Positions 6,846 through 13,221 of a stretch of 13,221 bases of DNA are shown one piece after another. A program made the translations under genes and the position numbers. This DNA is from Bordetella parapertussis. Its GTDB lineage: Bacteria > Pseudomonadota > Gammaproteobacteria > Burkholderiales > Burkholderiaceae_C. A model generated the notes under the pieces. It searched no databases. It saw only the letters and a list, made by a program, of their open reading frames with translations, and was not told the DNA's origin. The first letter of the stretch is position 1. Each line of letters starts with the position of its first letter. The DNA is taken from the NCBI GenBank assembly GCA_945878355.1, contig CAMCTC010000126.1:1-13221 (forward strand). The letters are read 5' to 3'.

Positions 6846-8129
6846 TCATCGAACGAACGGCCCCCAGGCGGGTTCACGCACATCGATACCGGACGACAGC
6901 AGCCGGGTGCGGATCTTGCCATCGAGCGTGGTGGTCATCAACACGTCGCGGCCCTGGCTGCGGGTCGCGTAGACCAGCAAGCGGCTATTCGGCGCAAAAC
7001 TCGGGCTCTCGTCATCGCGGGTGTCGGTGACCCCAAGCGCCGGCTGTTTGCTGTCTAACGATTGCACCATGACCTGCATGCCGTTGTTGCGTGTGACATA
7101 GGCCATGGTTCGTCCGTCCGGGCTGATCGCCGGGCTGATGTTGTAGGCGCCCGAGAAGGTGACACGCTCGGCCGCGCCACCAGACACCGGCATGCGGTAA
7201 ATCTGCGGACCACCGCCGCGGTCACTGACGAAATACAGGCTCTGGCCGTCCGGGGCGAAGACAGCTTCGGTGTCGATCGCGCTGCTGTTGGTCAGCCGGC
7301 GCAGGCCTTCGCCCTCCAGCTCGATCAGGTAGAGCTGGGCCGAGCCATCGCGCGACAGCGTGACCGCCAATCGACGACCGTCGGGTGACCAGGCCGGGGC
7401 GCTGTTGCTGCCTTTGAAGCTCGCAACAGGCCGGCGCTCGCCGCTGAGCACGTCCTGCACCATCACGACAGCCTTGCCGTTCTCAAACGACACATAAGCC
7501 AGCTTGCGACCGTCGGGTGACCAGGCCGGCGAGATGATGGGCTGCGGGCTGGCCAAAGCCACCTGGCCGCCTTCACCGTCGGCATCGGTGATGCGCAAGG
7601 TGTAGCGGTTGGCAGCGCGGGTGACATACGCAATGCGCGTGGCATTGACGCCTCGCTCACCGGTCAGCCGCTCGTGGATGGCATCTGACATCCGGTGTGC
7701 AGCCAGCCGCAACTCGGCAGCGGTCACCGCCAGTGCCTGCGCGATCAGCTCCTCGCCCTTGACAACATCCCACAGCCTGTAGCGCACATCGAAGCGGCCG
7801 TCGGCCAAGCGTGACACCGAGCCCGCAACCAGCGCATCGGCACCCCGACCGCGCCAGTCGGTGAACTTGGGCTGGCTGCGTTCGTCCAACACACCGTCCG
7901 AGTCCACCAGCCGGAACGCGCCACTGCGCTCCAAATCGGCGCGGACAATCGCTGACACCGCTTGGCCGCTGCGGTCTTCGTCGATGAATCGGGTCACCGC
8001 CAGCGGCAATTGCGTGGCGCCTATGCCCGAGATCTCGACCCTGAACTGGGCTCTGGCCGCGGCTGACAGCAGCGCAGCGGGTGCAATCGCAGCCAAGGCT
8101 GCGCTGAATTGGCGTCGTTGCATCGGCAT
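6846..8129 (-). CDS. tolB: Tol-Pal system beta-propeller protein TolB
   Basis: TolB is a periplasmic protein that interacts with Pal and TolA during outer-membrane constriction. The 427-residue product has a signal peptide ending near residue 27 (ARA/Q), an N-terminal alpha/beta domain to about 160, and a six-bladed propeller thereafter. The propeller shows repeats such as PAWSPDGRKLAYVS, PAWSPDGRRLAV, FAPDGQSLYFVSDRGG and AISPDGRTMAYVTRNNG. The N-terminus reads MPMQRRQFSAAL, a twin-arginine-like pattern. The start could be the ATG at 8129 or the one at 8123; neither has a strong ribosome binding site. Unusually, tolA is not directly upstream: an esterase gene lies there on the same strand. 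Confidence 0.95.
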   Translation of the reverse strand: MPMQRRQFSAALAAIAPAALLSAAARAQFRVEISGIGATQLPLAVTRFIDEDRSGQAVSAIVRADLERSGAFRLVDSDGVLDERSQPKFTDWRGRGADALVAGSVSRLADGRFDVRYRLWDVVKGEELIAQALAVTAAELRLAAHRMSDAIHERLTGERGVNATRIAYVTRAANRYTLRITDADGEGGQVALASPQPIISPAWSPDGRKLAYVSFENGKAVVMVQDVLSGERRPVASFKGSNSAPAWSPDGRRLAVTLSRDGSAQLYLIELEGEGLRRLTNSSAIDTEAVFAPDGQSLYFVSDRGGGPQIYRMPVSGGAAERVTFSGAYNISPAISPDGRTMAYVTRNNGMQVMVQSLDSKQPALGVTDTRDDESPSFAPNSRLLVYATRSQGRDVLMTTTLDGKIRTRLLSSGIDVREPAWGPFVR

Positions 8130-8178
8130 CGATCAGTGAGGGTTCAGGCCTGCCCAGCGGGCTGGCGCTCCGAGACAT

Positions 8179-8197
8179 GCGGGCTGCACCAGCCCGT
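8179..8197 (-). terminator. Hairpin between esterase gene and tolB, possible weak terminator
   Basis: CGGGCTG and CAGCCCG pair perfectly around a 3-base loop, and one G-T pair extends the stem. The hairpin lies about 40 nt past the esterase stop and 50 nt ahead of tolB. There is no T-tract on the minus strand, so it may be a Rho-dependent or processing element rather than an intrinsic terminator. The rest of the 109-bp gap shows no promoter I would call. Confidence 0.35.
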
Positions 8198-8238
8198 GCT
8201 GCATCAGGGCCAACATTGTAGGCAGCGCCTTCAACCGG

Positions 8239-9171
8239 TCAGGCCAGCGCACGGCGCAGCGCCAGCGCACAAAGTCCGACGGCGGTGTTGGCCTCATCGA
8301 TCACCTTGCCCATGGTGATGAAACCATGGATCTGGCGCTCGAAGCAGACGTACTGCGCAGGGCTGCCAGCGGCCGACAGCGCATCGGCATATTGCCGGCC
8401 TTCGTCGCGGAGCGGGTCGAAGCCGGCTGTCAGCACCAACGCCGGCGGCAACCCGGACAGATTGGTGTGCAGCAAAGGCGAGGCACGCCAGTCGAGGTAC
8501 TGTTCGGGGTCGAGGTAATGGCTGCGGAAAAAGGCGATCGTGTCGCTGGTCAGCATGTAGCCTTGACCGTTGCTGCGATGAGAAGGTGAGACCGCGCGCA
8601 TATCAGTGGCCGGGTAGATCAGCAACTGGAACTTCAACGCAATGGGCTCGCCGGCATCGCGCCAGGCCAGCGCCACCGCCGCGGCGAGATTGCCGCCTGC
8701 GCTGTCACCGCCAACCGCAAAGCGTTGCGGGTCGAGGTCGAGCTTGCCAGACTGGGCTTGCAACCAGCGGGTGGCCGCCAGCACATCGTCGACCGCTGCG
8801 GGGAAGCGCTGCTCAGGACCCATCCGGTAATCGACCGAGACCACGGCGCAGCCGCTGGCATCGGCCAGATCGCGGCACAGCGAGTCGTGGGTGTCGAGGT
8901 CGCCGATCACCCACCCGCCACCGTGGTAGTAAACCAATGTCGGTGCCGGGCTGCGGGCACCCGCAGGGCGGTACAGGCGCAGCGGGATGTCACCGTGCGG
9001 ACCGGTGGCCGTCAACTCGCGCACTTCGGCCACCGGCCGCGGCGCGGGCTGGGTGACGCCGCGTCGCTCGAGGTAGAAGCGGCGCGCGTCCTGCGGTGAC
9101 AGCGTGTGTGTGGCGGGCACGCCGCGAGCGATCATCATGTCGAGCAGCGCCTTGGCTTGCGGATCGAGCAT
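8239..9171 (-). CDS. Alpha/beta hydrolase, hormone-sensitive-lipase (family IV) esterase
   Basis: This is a cytoplasmic carboxylesterase-type enzyme of 310 residues, the usual length of the bacterial HSL family. The oxyanion-hole motif HGGGW is at 83-87 and the nucleophile elbow GDSAGGN has Ser157. The Asp and His of the triad are D252 (GFDPLRDEG) and H282 (QIHGF). DYRMGPEQRFPAAVDD is another family hallmark. The start is ATG 9171, five bases after GGAG; the GTG at 9195 is in frame but has no site. No signal peptide is seen. The substrate cannot be read from the sequence; short-chain acyl esters are typical of the family. It lies between tolB and a divergent YchJ gene, with no functional tie to either apparent. 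Confidence 0.92.
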   Translation of the reverse strand: MLDPQAKALLDMMIARGVPATHTLSPQDARRFYLERRGVTQPAPRPVAEVRELTATGPHGDIPLRLYRPAGARSPAPTLVYYHGGGWVIGDLDTHDSLCRDLADASGCAVVSVDYRMGPEQRFPAAVDDVLAATRWLQAQSGKLDLDPQRFAVGGDSAGGNLAAAVALAWRDAGEPIALKFQLLIYPATDMRAVSPSHRSNGQGYMLTSDTIAFFRSHYLDPEQYLDWRASPLLHTNLSGLPPALVLTAGFDPLRDEGRQYADALSAAGSPAQYVCFERQIHGFITMGKVIDEANTAVGLCALALRRALA

Positions 9172-9202
9172 CTTGTCTCCTGTTGGGGGCGCCACAAGCG
9201 CC

Positions 9203-9239
9203 GTGATGGTCGGCGCAGTGTAGCGGCGGCGACCATCAC
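9203..9239. promoter_or_regulatory. Inverted repeat in the divergent esterase/ychJ intergenic region
   Basis: GTGATGGTCG and CGACCATCAC form a perfect 10-bp inverted repeat with a 17-bp spacer, between the starts of two divergent genes. A further CGACCATC lies at 9265-9272, at the very start of the ychJ frame. The arms could be half-sites for a dimeric regulator controlling one or both genes, or the stem of an RNA hairpin. No confident -10 or -35 boxes are seen beside it. Confidence 0.45.
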
Positions 9240-9259
9240 CGCTGCGGCATCATCGGACC

Positions 9260-9649
9260 ATGAACGACCATCCAAGCTGCCCCTGCGGCAGCCTGCGCCC
9301 ATACGCCAACTGCTGCGGACTATGGCACGCAGGCCCAAGCCGGCTGCAAGCACCCGACGCGCTGACCTTGATGCGATCACGCTACAGCGCGTTCGTGCTC
9401 GAGCAGGCTGACTACCTGATCGACACCTGGCACCCGAGCACCAGACCGGCCGACATCGGATTCGAACCCGGTTTGCGTTGGCTGGGTTTGCAGATTCGCC
9501 AGCACCACGTGATAGACGACGATCAGGCGACCGTCGAATTCGTTGCTCTAAGCAAGCTCGGCGGGCGGGCGCAGCGCCTGCACGAGATCAGCCGGTTCCT
9601 GCGCGAAGACAGGCATTGGTTCTACGTCAGCGGCGACCTCAAGCGTTAA
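9260..9649 (+). CDS. YchJ-family (UPF0225) protein with N-terminal SEC-C zinc motif
   Basis: The 129-residue protein begins with a SEC-C zinc-binding motif, CPCGSLRPYANCC, with cysteines at 7, 9, 18 and 19. It continues with the YchJ signature (ALTLMRSRYSAFVLEQADYLIDTWHPSTRP) and a C-terminal NTF2-like region ending HWFYVSGDLKR. The biochemical role of YchJ proteins is not established; the SEC-C motif is the zinc finger also found at the SecA C-terminus. The length is near the family's. The ATG at 9260 has only a poor ribosome binding site (CGGA). The gene is divergent from the esterase gene and converges on the DUF3501 gene, with 66 bp between stops and no obvious terminator. Confidence 0.9.
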   Translation: MNDHPSCPCGSLRPYANCCGLWHAGPSRLQAPDALTLMRSRYSAFVLEQADYLIDTWHPSTRPADIGFEPGLRWLGLQIRQHHVIDDDQATVEFVALSKLGGRAQRLHEISRFLREDRHWFYVSGDLKR

Positions 9650-9715
9650 AGCCTGGGCGAAGCCGCTGTCACGCTACAGGCCCGGCATGCCAGGCGACTG
9701 GCTTTCAGCGCAAAT

Positions 9716-10303
9716 TCAACGCAGGTCGCCAGCCAAGCTGGCCAAGGTCTCGTGTGAGATGTTGACATGCGACGGGTAGTTGGCGTGGTCGCAGCCCAGC
9801 TTGACCGCCGCACCAGCCCGCACCGCATCTAGCGCAGGCTGGATGAACTCGAAGCGGACGAAGTGCACGGCGGAAGTCTTCTCGTCGTTCTCGCGGTCCA
9901 GGTCTTCGTCGGCGATCGCGTATGAGCGAGCATGGCCCTCGACCTCGACAAAAAGCCTGTCCTCGACGCCGATCAGCCGCGCCAACTCGCGCTTGCGTTC
10001 GTGCGGATCGGGGTACTCGATCAGCATCGTGGCCTTCCAGTTGCTGCCGCTAGGCACCAAAGGCGCATAGGCCTCGATCTCGCTCTGGATTCCCTCCTCC
10101 TCGAAGATCTTCTCGATACGCAGCATCTCCTGGATCTGGTATCGCACCGTCTTCTCGTCCTCGAACTGAAGATTGATGTGCTCGCCAAGCCGCACGCTGC
10201 GAAGTTTGCGGTGCCCGATGATCTCGGGCTTGAGGGTCTTGCGAGCCTTGGTGTAGGCCTCGAGCGACATCAGGCTGTCGCGGGTGATCGATGCGTTGGT
10301 CAT
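9716..10303 (-). CDS. DUF3501 family protein, partner of Fe-S protein and rubrerythrin
   Basis: This 195-residue soluble protein fits the DUF3501 family. No signal peptide, membrane segment or cysteine cluster is seen. Characteristic stretches are RLGEHINLQFEDEKTVRYQI near the N-terminus, an acidic IFEEEGIQSEIEAYAPLVP, and FVRFEF late in the protein. No catalytic residues are known to me for this family. The gene starts six bases after the stop of the Fe-S protein gene, and its GGAG site lies within that gene's last codons, so the two are cotranscribed and probably coupled. Together with rubrerythrin this suggests a role in a redox complex, as accessory or substrate-binding subunit; that is inference from context. 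Confidence 0.85.
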   Translation of the reverse strand: MTNASITRDSLMSLEAYTKARKTLKPEIIGHRKLRSVRLGEHINLQFEDEKTVRYQIQEMLRIEKIFEEEGIQSEIEAYAPLVPSGSNWKATMLIEYPDPHERKRELARLIGVEDRLFVEVEGHARSYAIADEDLDRENDEKTSAVHFVRFEFIQPALDAVRAGAAVKLGCDHANYPSHVNISHETLASLAGDLR

Positions 10304-10309
10304 GCTGAA

Positions 10310-11662
10310 TTACTCCAATCCGTAAGCGTAGCGAACCAGGGTCAGCGGATGCGACAAGGCCTTGGGCGGTGTGCCGGCCTGTCCCATGCCCTGGGCGATA
10401 TGGTGGCCGGCCATCGGGCAATCGCTGGCGATGTGGTCGGGCTCGTCCTTGGCCATCAGTTTGAACACCGGCTTGCCGATCTTCATCGCCACCGGATGGG
10501 TGGCGGTCTTGACGCCATAGGTGCCGGCATGGCCCGAGCAACGCTCCACCGTGTTGAGCGTCACCGTCACACTTTGGCCGATCAGCTTGAACATCTCCTC
10601 GGTCTTGCGGCCGATCTTCTGCACCCGGCCATGGCAAGGGATGTGGTAGCTGACCTTGCCGAGTTGGCGCTTGAAATCGGTCTTGAGCAGGCCGTCTTTC
10701 TGGCGCGCCATCAGGTACTCGAAGGGGTCGAACATCGCTGCCTTGACGAGTTGCACATCGGCCTCGTCTGGGAACATCAGCGGCAACTCCTGCTTGAACA
10801 TCAGCGTGCAGCTGGGCACCGCACTGAGGATCGCATAGCCCTGCTTGGCGTAGCTGGCGAGCACGGGAATGTTGGCGTCCTTGTGCTTCTCGACCCCTTT
10901 GAGGTCGCCAAGTTCGAGCTTGGGCATGCCACAGCAGGATTCCTTCTCGACGATCACATAGGGGATCGCGTTGTGCTCGAGCAGTTTGAGCAGGTCGTGG
11001 CCGATGCCGGGCTCGTTGTAGTTGACATAGCAGGTCGCGAAGATCGCCACCTTGCCCGGTGCGAGCTTGCCGTCAATCACCTCGCTTGCCGTGCCGGTCT
11101 TCTCGGCGGCCCAGCGGAAGCGCTGGATGGCCAGTTCAGGCATCCAGGCATCTGGGTGCACACCGAGCGCACTGTCCATCAGGCCGCGTGCGAGCTTGGT
11201 CTTGTTGATCGCGTTGACCGCCTGCACCACCACCGGAATGCCGGCAAAGCTGCCGTGCACATCGGTCGATGCCAGCAACTGCTCGGCCGGACCGACCCGA
11301 CCGGCACTGAATTTGATCGCCTTGGCCCGCAGCATCAGGTGAGGAAAATCCAACTGCCAGGGATGCGGTGGCACATAGGGGCACTTCACCACATAGCACA
11401 GGTCGCAGAGGTAGCACTGGTCGACGACATCCCAGTAAGCCTCTTTCTTGACGCCATGCACCTCACCGTCCTCGGTCGCATCGACCAGGTCGAACAAGGT
11501 GGGAAAGCTCTGGCACAGGCTGACACAGCGCCGGCAACCATGGCAGACGTCGAACACCCGCTCCATCTCGGTGAAACAAGCGTCTTGATCGTAGAACTGA
11601 GGGTTCTTCCAGTCCAACGCATGGCGGGTGGGCGCTTCGAGGTTGCCTTCGCGGGTACTCAT
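10310..11662 (-). CDS. Heterodisulfide-reductase-related (GlpC/HdrD-like) Fe-S oxidoreductase
   Basis: This is a 450-residue electron-transfer protein. The N-terminus has two ferredoxin-type cysteine sets: C40, C43, C46, C50 (CHGCRRCVSLC) and C83, C86, C89, C94 (CYLCDLCYVVKCP), expected to bind two [4Fe-4S] clusters. Two CCG-type domains follow. The first has C211, then C243-C244 (ESCCGMP) after 31 residues, and C285. The second has C343, then C375 in ERCSGHAG after 31 residues, and C415 (SDCPMAG). In both domains the usual final CxxC is reduced to one Cys, and the second has CS instead of CC. No membrane segment is obvious. The start at ATG 11662 is chosen for family fit; its ribosome binding site is weak. 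It sits between the rubrerythrin and DUF3501 genes and is a plausible electron donor to the former. Confidence 0.88.
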   Translation of the reverse strand: MSTREGNLEAPTRHALDWKNPQFYDQDACFTEMERVFDVCHGCRRCVSLCQSFPTLFDLVDATEDGEVHGVKKEAYWDVVDQCYLCDLCYVVKCPYVPPHPWQLDFPHLMLRAKAIKFSAGRVGPAEQLLASTDVHGSFAGIPVVVQAVNAINKTKLARGLMDSALGVHPDAWMPELAIQRFRWAAEKTGTASEVIDGKLAPGKVAIFATCYVNYNEPGIGHDLLKLLEHNAIPYVIVEKESCCGMPKLELGDLKGVEKHKDANIPVLASYAKQGYAILSAVPSCTLMFKQELPLMFPDEADVQLVKAAMFDPFEYLMARQKDGLLKTDFKRQLGKVSYHIPCHGRVQKIGRKTEEMFKLIGQSVTVTLNTVERCSGHAGTYGVKTATHPVAMKIGKPVFKLMAKDEPDHIASDCPMAGHHIAQGMGQAGTPPKALSHPLTLVRYAYGLE

Positions 11663-11710
11663 GGTCTTGGGCCTGGTGTCTTGGAAATGTGGGACGAGAA
11701 AGGGTCTGGC

Positions 11711-11743
11711 AAAAAGGACAAGGGGCCCTTGAAGACCCCTTGT
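11711..11743 (-). terminator. Terminator-like hairpin between rubrerythrin and Fe-S protein genes
   Basis: On the minus strand ACAAGGGG and CCCCTTGT form a perfect 8-bp stem with a 10-base loop, followed by CCTTTTT. This is a good intrinsic terminator, 30 nt after the rubrerythrin stop and about 50 nt before the Fe-S gene start. The plus side ends in TTTT as well, so it could work in both directions. Partial read-through would give more rubrerythrin than Fe-S protein. Confidence 0.75.
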
Positions 11744-11772
11744 TTTAAAGCGAAAATGCCCGAGGCGACAGG

Positions 11773-12192
11773 TCAGTCGACCAGCGCGTCGAGGGCTTTC
11801 TGATAACGGTTGGCGTGCGAGCGCTCGGCCTTGGCCAGGGTCTCGAACCAATCGGCGATCTCGTCGAAACCTTCGTCGCGTGCCGACTTCGCCATGCCCG
11901 GGTACATGTCGGTGTACTCGTGCGTCTCGCCGGCAACAGCAGCTGCCAAGTTCTGGCGGCTGCTGCCAATCGGCAGGCCGGTGGCCGGGTCGCCCGTGGC
12001 CTCGAGGAATTCGAGGTGGCCGTGTGCATGGCCAGTCTCGCCTTCAGCGGTGGAGCGGAACAGCGCCGCCACATCGTTCTGGCCCTCGATGTCGGCCTTG
12101 TTTGCGAAATACAGATAACGGCGGTTGGCCTGAGATTCGCCGGCAAAGGCGTCCTTCAGGTTCTGCTCGGTCTTGGAACCCTTCAAGCTCAT
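11773..12192 (-). CDS. Rubrerythrin-type diiron protein without rubredoxin domain
   Basis: Rubrerythrins are ferritin-like diiron proteins that mostly act as NAD(P)H-linked peroxidases, reducing hydrogen peroxide in the cytoplasm. The 139-residue product has the four-helix ligands: E19 ([14 protein letters not shown]), E52xxH55 (EGETGH), E89 (AGETHEY) and E123xxH126 (AERSH). It lacks the C-terminal CxxC rubredoxin domain of classical rubrerythrin, so electrons must come from a partner; the adjacent Fe-S protein is the obvious candidate. The start is ATG 12192, six bases after GGAG in GAGGAG. An open extension to 12291 is non-coding in style. It is the first gene of the cluster. Confidence 0.93.
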   Translation of the reverse strand: MSLKGSKTEQNLKDAFAGESQANRRYLYFANKADIEGQNDVAALFRSTAEGETGHAHGHLEFLEATGDPATGLPIGSSRQNLAAAVAGETHEYTDMYPGMAKSARDEGFDEIADWFETLAKAERSHANRYQKALDALVD

Positions 12193-12222
12193 GGGAAGCT
12201 CCTCTATGGTGACTGGGACAAA

Positions 12223-12243
12223 GTCCACCGCGTGGACACGCGG
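12223..12243 (-). promoter_or_regulatory. Two overlapping palindromes in the rubrerythrin leader
   Basis: GTCCAC/GTGGAC (12223-12237, 3-base centre) and CCGCGTG/CACGCGG (12228-12243, GA centre) overlap and cannot form hairpins together. They lie 31-51 bases upstream of the rubrerythrin start. The second could be an operator, and the pair could be alternative RNA stems. No trustworthy promoter boxes are seen nearby; a TTGACG lies at about 12296-12301 on the minus strand without a matching -10. Confidence 0.35.
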
Positions 12244-12466
12244 CGGCACTGCCCGAACGCTACCAAACCCAGCCCCGATGTGCCAATACAAAGCGTCAAT
12301 GCCACCAATAGATCCTAGCTATCCAAATGAAGTCGCCATAGCCAGCAAGCTTGAACCCGTAGACCAGCGCCCAGCGCGAACCTGCGCGGCGCGTGCCAAT
12401 GTGCGTGCCGATGTTCGCGGCTTGAGGGGTAGACCAGCGCCTGCAAGGCCTCGTCACCAACGGTGC
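12244..12466. other. Non-coding stretch with a 13-bp direct repeat
   Basis: No supported gene lies between the rubrerythrin leader and the tRNA-Ala promoter. GTAGACCAGCGCC occurs at 12359-12371 and again at 12429-12441, 70 bp apart. Between them GCGTGCC occurs twice, 12 bp apart. A 60-codon open frame on the minus strand (12478-12296) has no ribosome binding site. The stretch may be a decayed gene or small repeat element. Confidence 0.4.
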
Positions 12467-12475
12467 TGCTAGAAT
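12467..12475 (+). promoter_or_regulatory. Extended -10 promoter for tRNA-Ala
   Basis: TGCTAGAAT matches the extended -10 consensus (TGnTATAAT) with one mismatch, 13 bases before the tRNA 5' end. No good -35 hexamer is seen at 16-18 bp upstream, as expected for extended -10 promoters. Confidence 0.55.
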
Positions 12476-12488
12476 CAATAACGTCTGT

Positions 12489-12564
<76 letters not shown>

Positions 12565-12575
12565 CCCCAATTAAG

Positions 12576-12604
12576 ATGGCCAACCTATTCGGTTGGCCAT
12601 TTTT
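12576..12604 (+). terminator. Intrinsic terminator after tRNA-Ala
   Basis: ATGGCCAACC and GGTTGGCCAT form a perfect 10-bp stem with loop TATTC, followed directly by TTTT. It ends the tRNA-Ala transcript 12 nt after the CCA and insulates tonB from it. Confidence 0.93.
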
Positions 12605-12858
12605 CTTGGATTCGCGCCCAACGCTAGCTGTCAAGCCTTGTCAACGGGCGAAAAGCGGTTGATACCAAACTGCGAAGTCTTCGACCTGTTCAGTCATTGG
12701 CAACGCTTTAAGTGAAGCACCGAGCAGATTCATCGATTTTTCAAGATATATTCCCGGCCCACATAGCGGACAGGCCGCCAGCGGCTCACAAGGCCGCCTC
12801 ATCAACAAGAGTCACAGAAGCTCGGGCAACAATGCTTGAACTGTCTGGAGGTCATACA
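12605..12858 (+). promoter_or_regulatory. Upstream region of tonB
   Basis: This 254-bp leader has no gene. A TATATT at 12747-12752 could be a -10 box, but no matching -35 is seen. A recognisable 19-bp Fur box, common ahead of tonB, was looked for and not found. AGGCCGCC occurs twice, at 12772 and 12791. The ribosome binding site GGAGG at 12847-12851 lies seven bases before the tonB GTG. Confidence 0.4.
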
Positions 12859-13221
12859 GTGGATTTCGCTTCCCAGCAACGCCGGCCGGGCAAACACCCG
12901 ATAGGGTTCGGCGTGGTCGTGGTGCTGCACATTGCGCTCGGCTACGCCTTGGTCAACGGACTGGGCCGAAAGATCGTCGACGTGATCAAGGCCCCTCTCG
13001 AGACCAAGCTGATCGAAGAGGTCAAGCCGCCGCCACCACCGCCGCCCGACAAACTGCCGCCGCCGCCCAAGGTCGCAGCACCGCCACCGTCCTTCATGCC
13101 GCCACCCGAGGTGCAGATCAGCACACCGCAGTTGGCGCCAGCCATCACGGTGACGCGCGTGGCACCACCCCCCGCACCCGTGACGATTGCGCCTGCGCCT
13201 GCACTGGCGCCCGCAGCACCG
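12859..13221 (+). CDS. tonB: TonB energy transducer (3' end beyond the window)
   Basis: TonB couples the proton motive force, through ExbB/ExbD, to outer-membrane receptors for iron complexes and vitamin B12. The first 121 codons are visible. They show a short cytoplasmic N-terminus, one membrane anchor (about residues 14-33) with His24 in VVVVLHIALGYALV matching the essential membrane His of TonB, and then the periplasmic proline-rich region (KPPPPPPPDKLPPPPK, later PPPAP runs). The C-terminal receptor-binding domain is outside the window. The start is GTG 12859, seven bases after GGAGG. An in-frame ATG at 12832 would add nine residues but has a weak site. TolA is an alternative, but the N-terminal sequence resembles burkholderial TonB, and no alanine/lysine-rich helix appears. 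Confidence 0.9.
   Translation, partial: MDFASQQRRPGKHPIGFGVVVVLHIALGYALVNGLGRKIVDVIKAPLETKLIEEVKPPPPPPPDKLPPPPKVAAPPPSFMPPPEVQISTPQLAPAITVTRVAPPPAPVTIAPAPALAPAAP

Noticed and set aside
6737..6922. N-terminal extension of pal into the tolB gene
   Set aside because: The extension has no signal or domain character; GAGGAG and a lipobox fix the start at the ATG run near 6736-6725.
9932..11803. A 623-codon plus-strand frame opposite the Fe-S protein and DUF3501 genes
   Set aside because: It is antisense to two genes with clear family motifs, has no domain resemblance, and has the low-complexity composition typical of a shadow.
11663..11851. N-terminal extension of the Fe-S protein
   Set aside because: It would cross the terminator hairpin and overlap the end of the rubrerythrin gene; the family start fits ATG 11662.
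12296..12478. A 60-codon minus-strand open frame
   Set aside because: No ribosome binding site, no recognised family, and it covers direct repeats; treated as non-coding.
12747..12752. TATATT as a tonB -10 box
   Set aside because: No -35 hexamer at a suitable spacing and no Fur-like operator nearby, so it is not called as a promoter.

Overview
The window looks like chromosomal DNA of a GC-rich betaproteobacterium, most likely order Burkholderiales. The evidence is the overall protein style, the TonB N-terminus, the tol-pal genes, a tRNA-Ala with anticodon CGC, and the trio of rubrerythrin, CCG-domain Fe-S protein and DUF3501. No species-level call is possible from the sequence alone.

Layout. 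Positions 1 to about 2295 are one end of an IS21-family insertion sequence on the minus strand: istB, cut by the window edge, then istA, then a terminal array of four repeats spaced exactly 21 bp apart. The element abuts an N-terminally truncated S1/P1-type nuclease gene on the plus strand (to 2878). After a gene-free stretch come two minus-strand tRNA-Lys genes, with anticodons CUU and UUU.

From 8129 down to 3153 the minus strand carries a closely packed run: tolB, pal, cpoB, a YeeE/YedE-family sulfur transporter, tcdA (the tRNA ct6A37 cyclase) and the two tRNA-Lys genes. TolB, Pal and CpoB are the periplasmic and outer-membrane part of the Tol-Pal envelope system; tolQ, tolR and tolA are not upstream, where an HSL-type esterase gene sits instead. 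The YeeE stop and the tcdA start overlap as GTGA, and tcdA ends only 23 nt before tRNA-Lys(UUU). The ct6A enzyme may therefore share a transcript with one of its likely substrates.

A YchJ/SEC-C protein gene (plus strand, 9260-9649) diverges from the esterase across a 10-bp-arm inverted repeat. Next, on the minus strand, is a three-gene cluster: rubrerythrin (12192-11773), a GlpC/HdrD-like Fe-S protein (11662-10310) and DUF3501 (10303-9716). A terminator-like hairpin lies between the first two. This looks like an uncharacterised redox module and is the best candidate in the window for an undescribed system.

The right end has a tRNA-Ala(CGC) with its own extended -10 promoter and a strong terminator, followed by the start of tonB (plus strand), which runs off the window.
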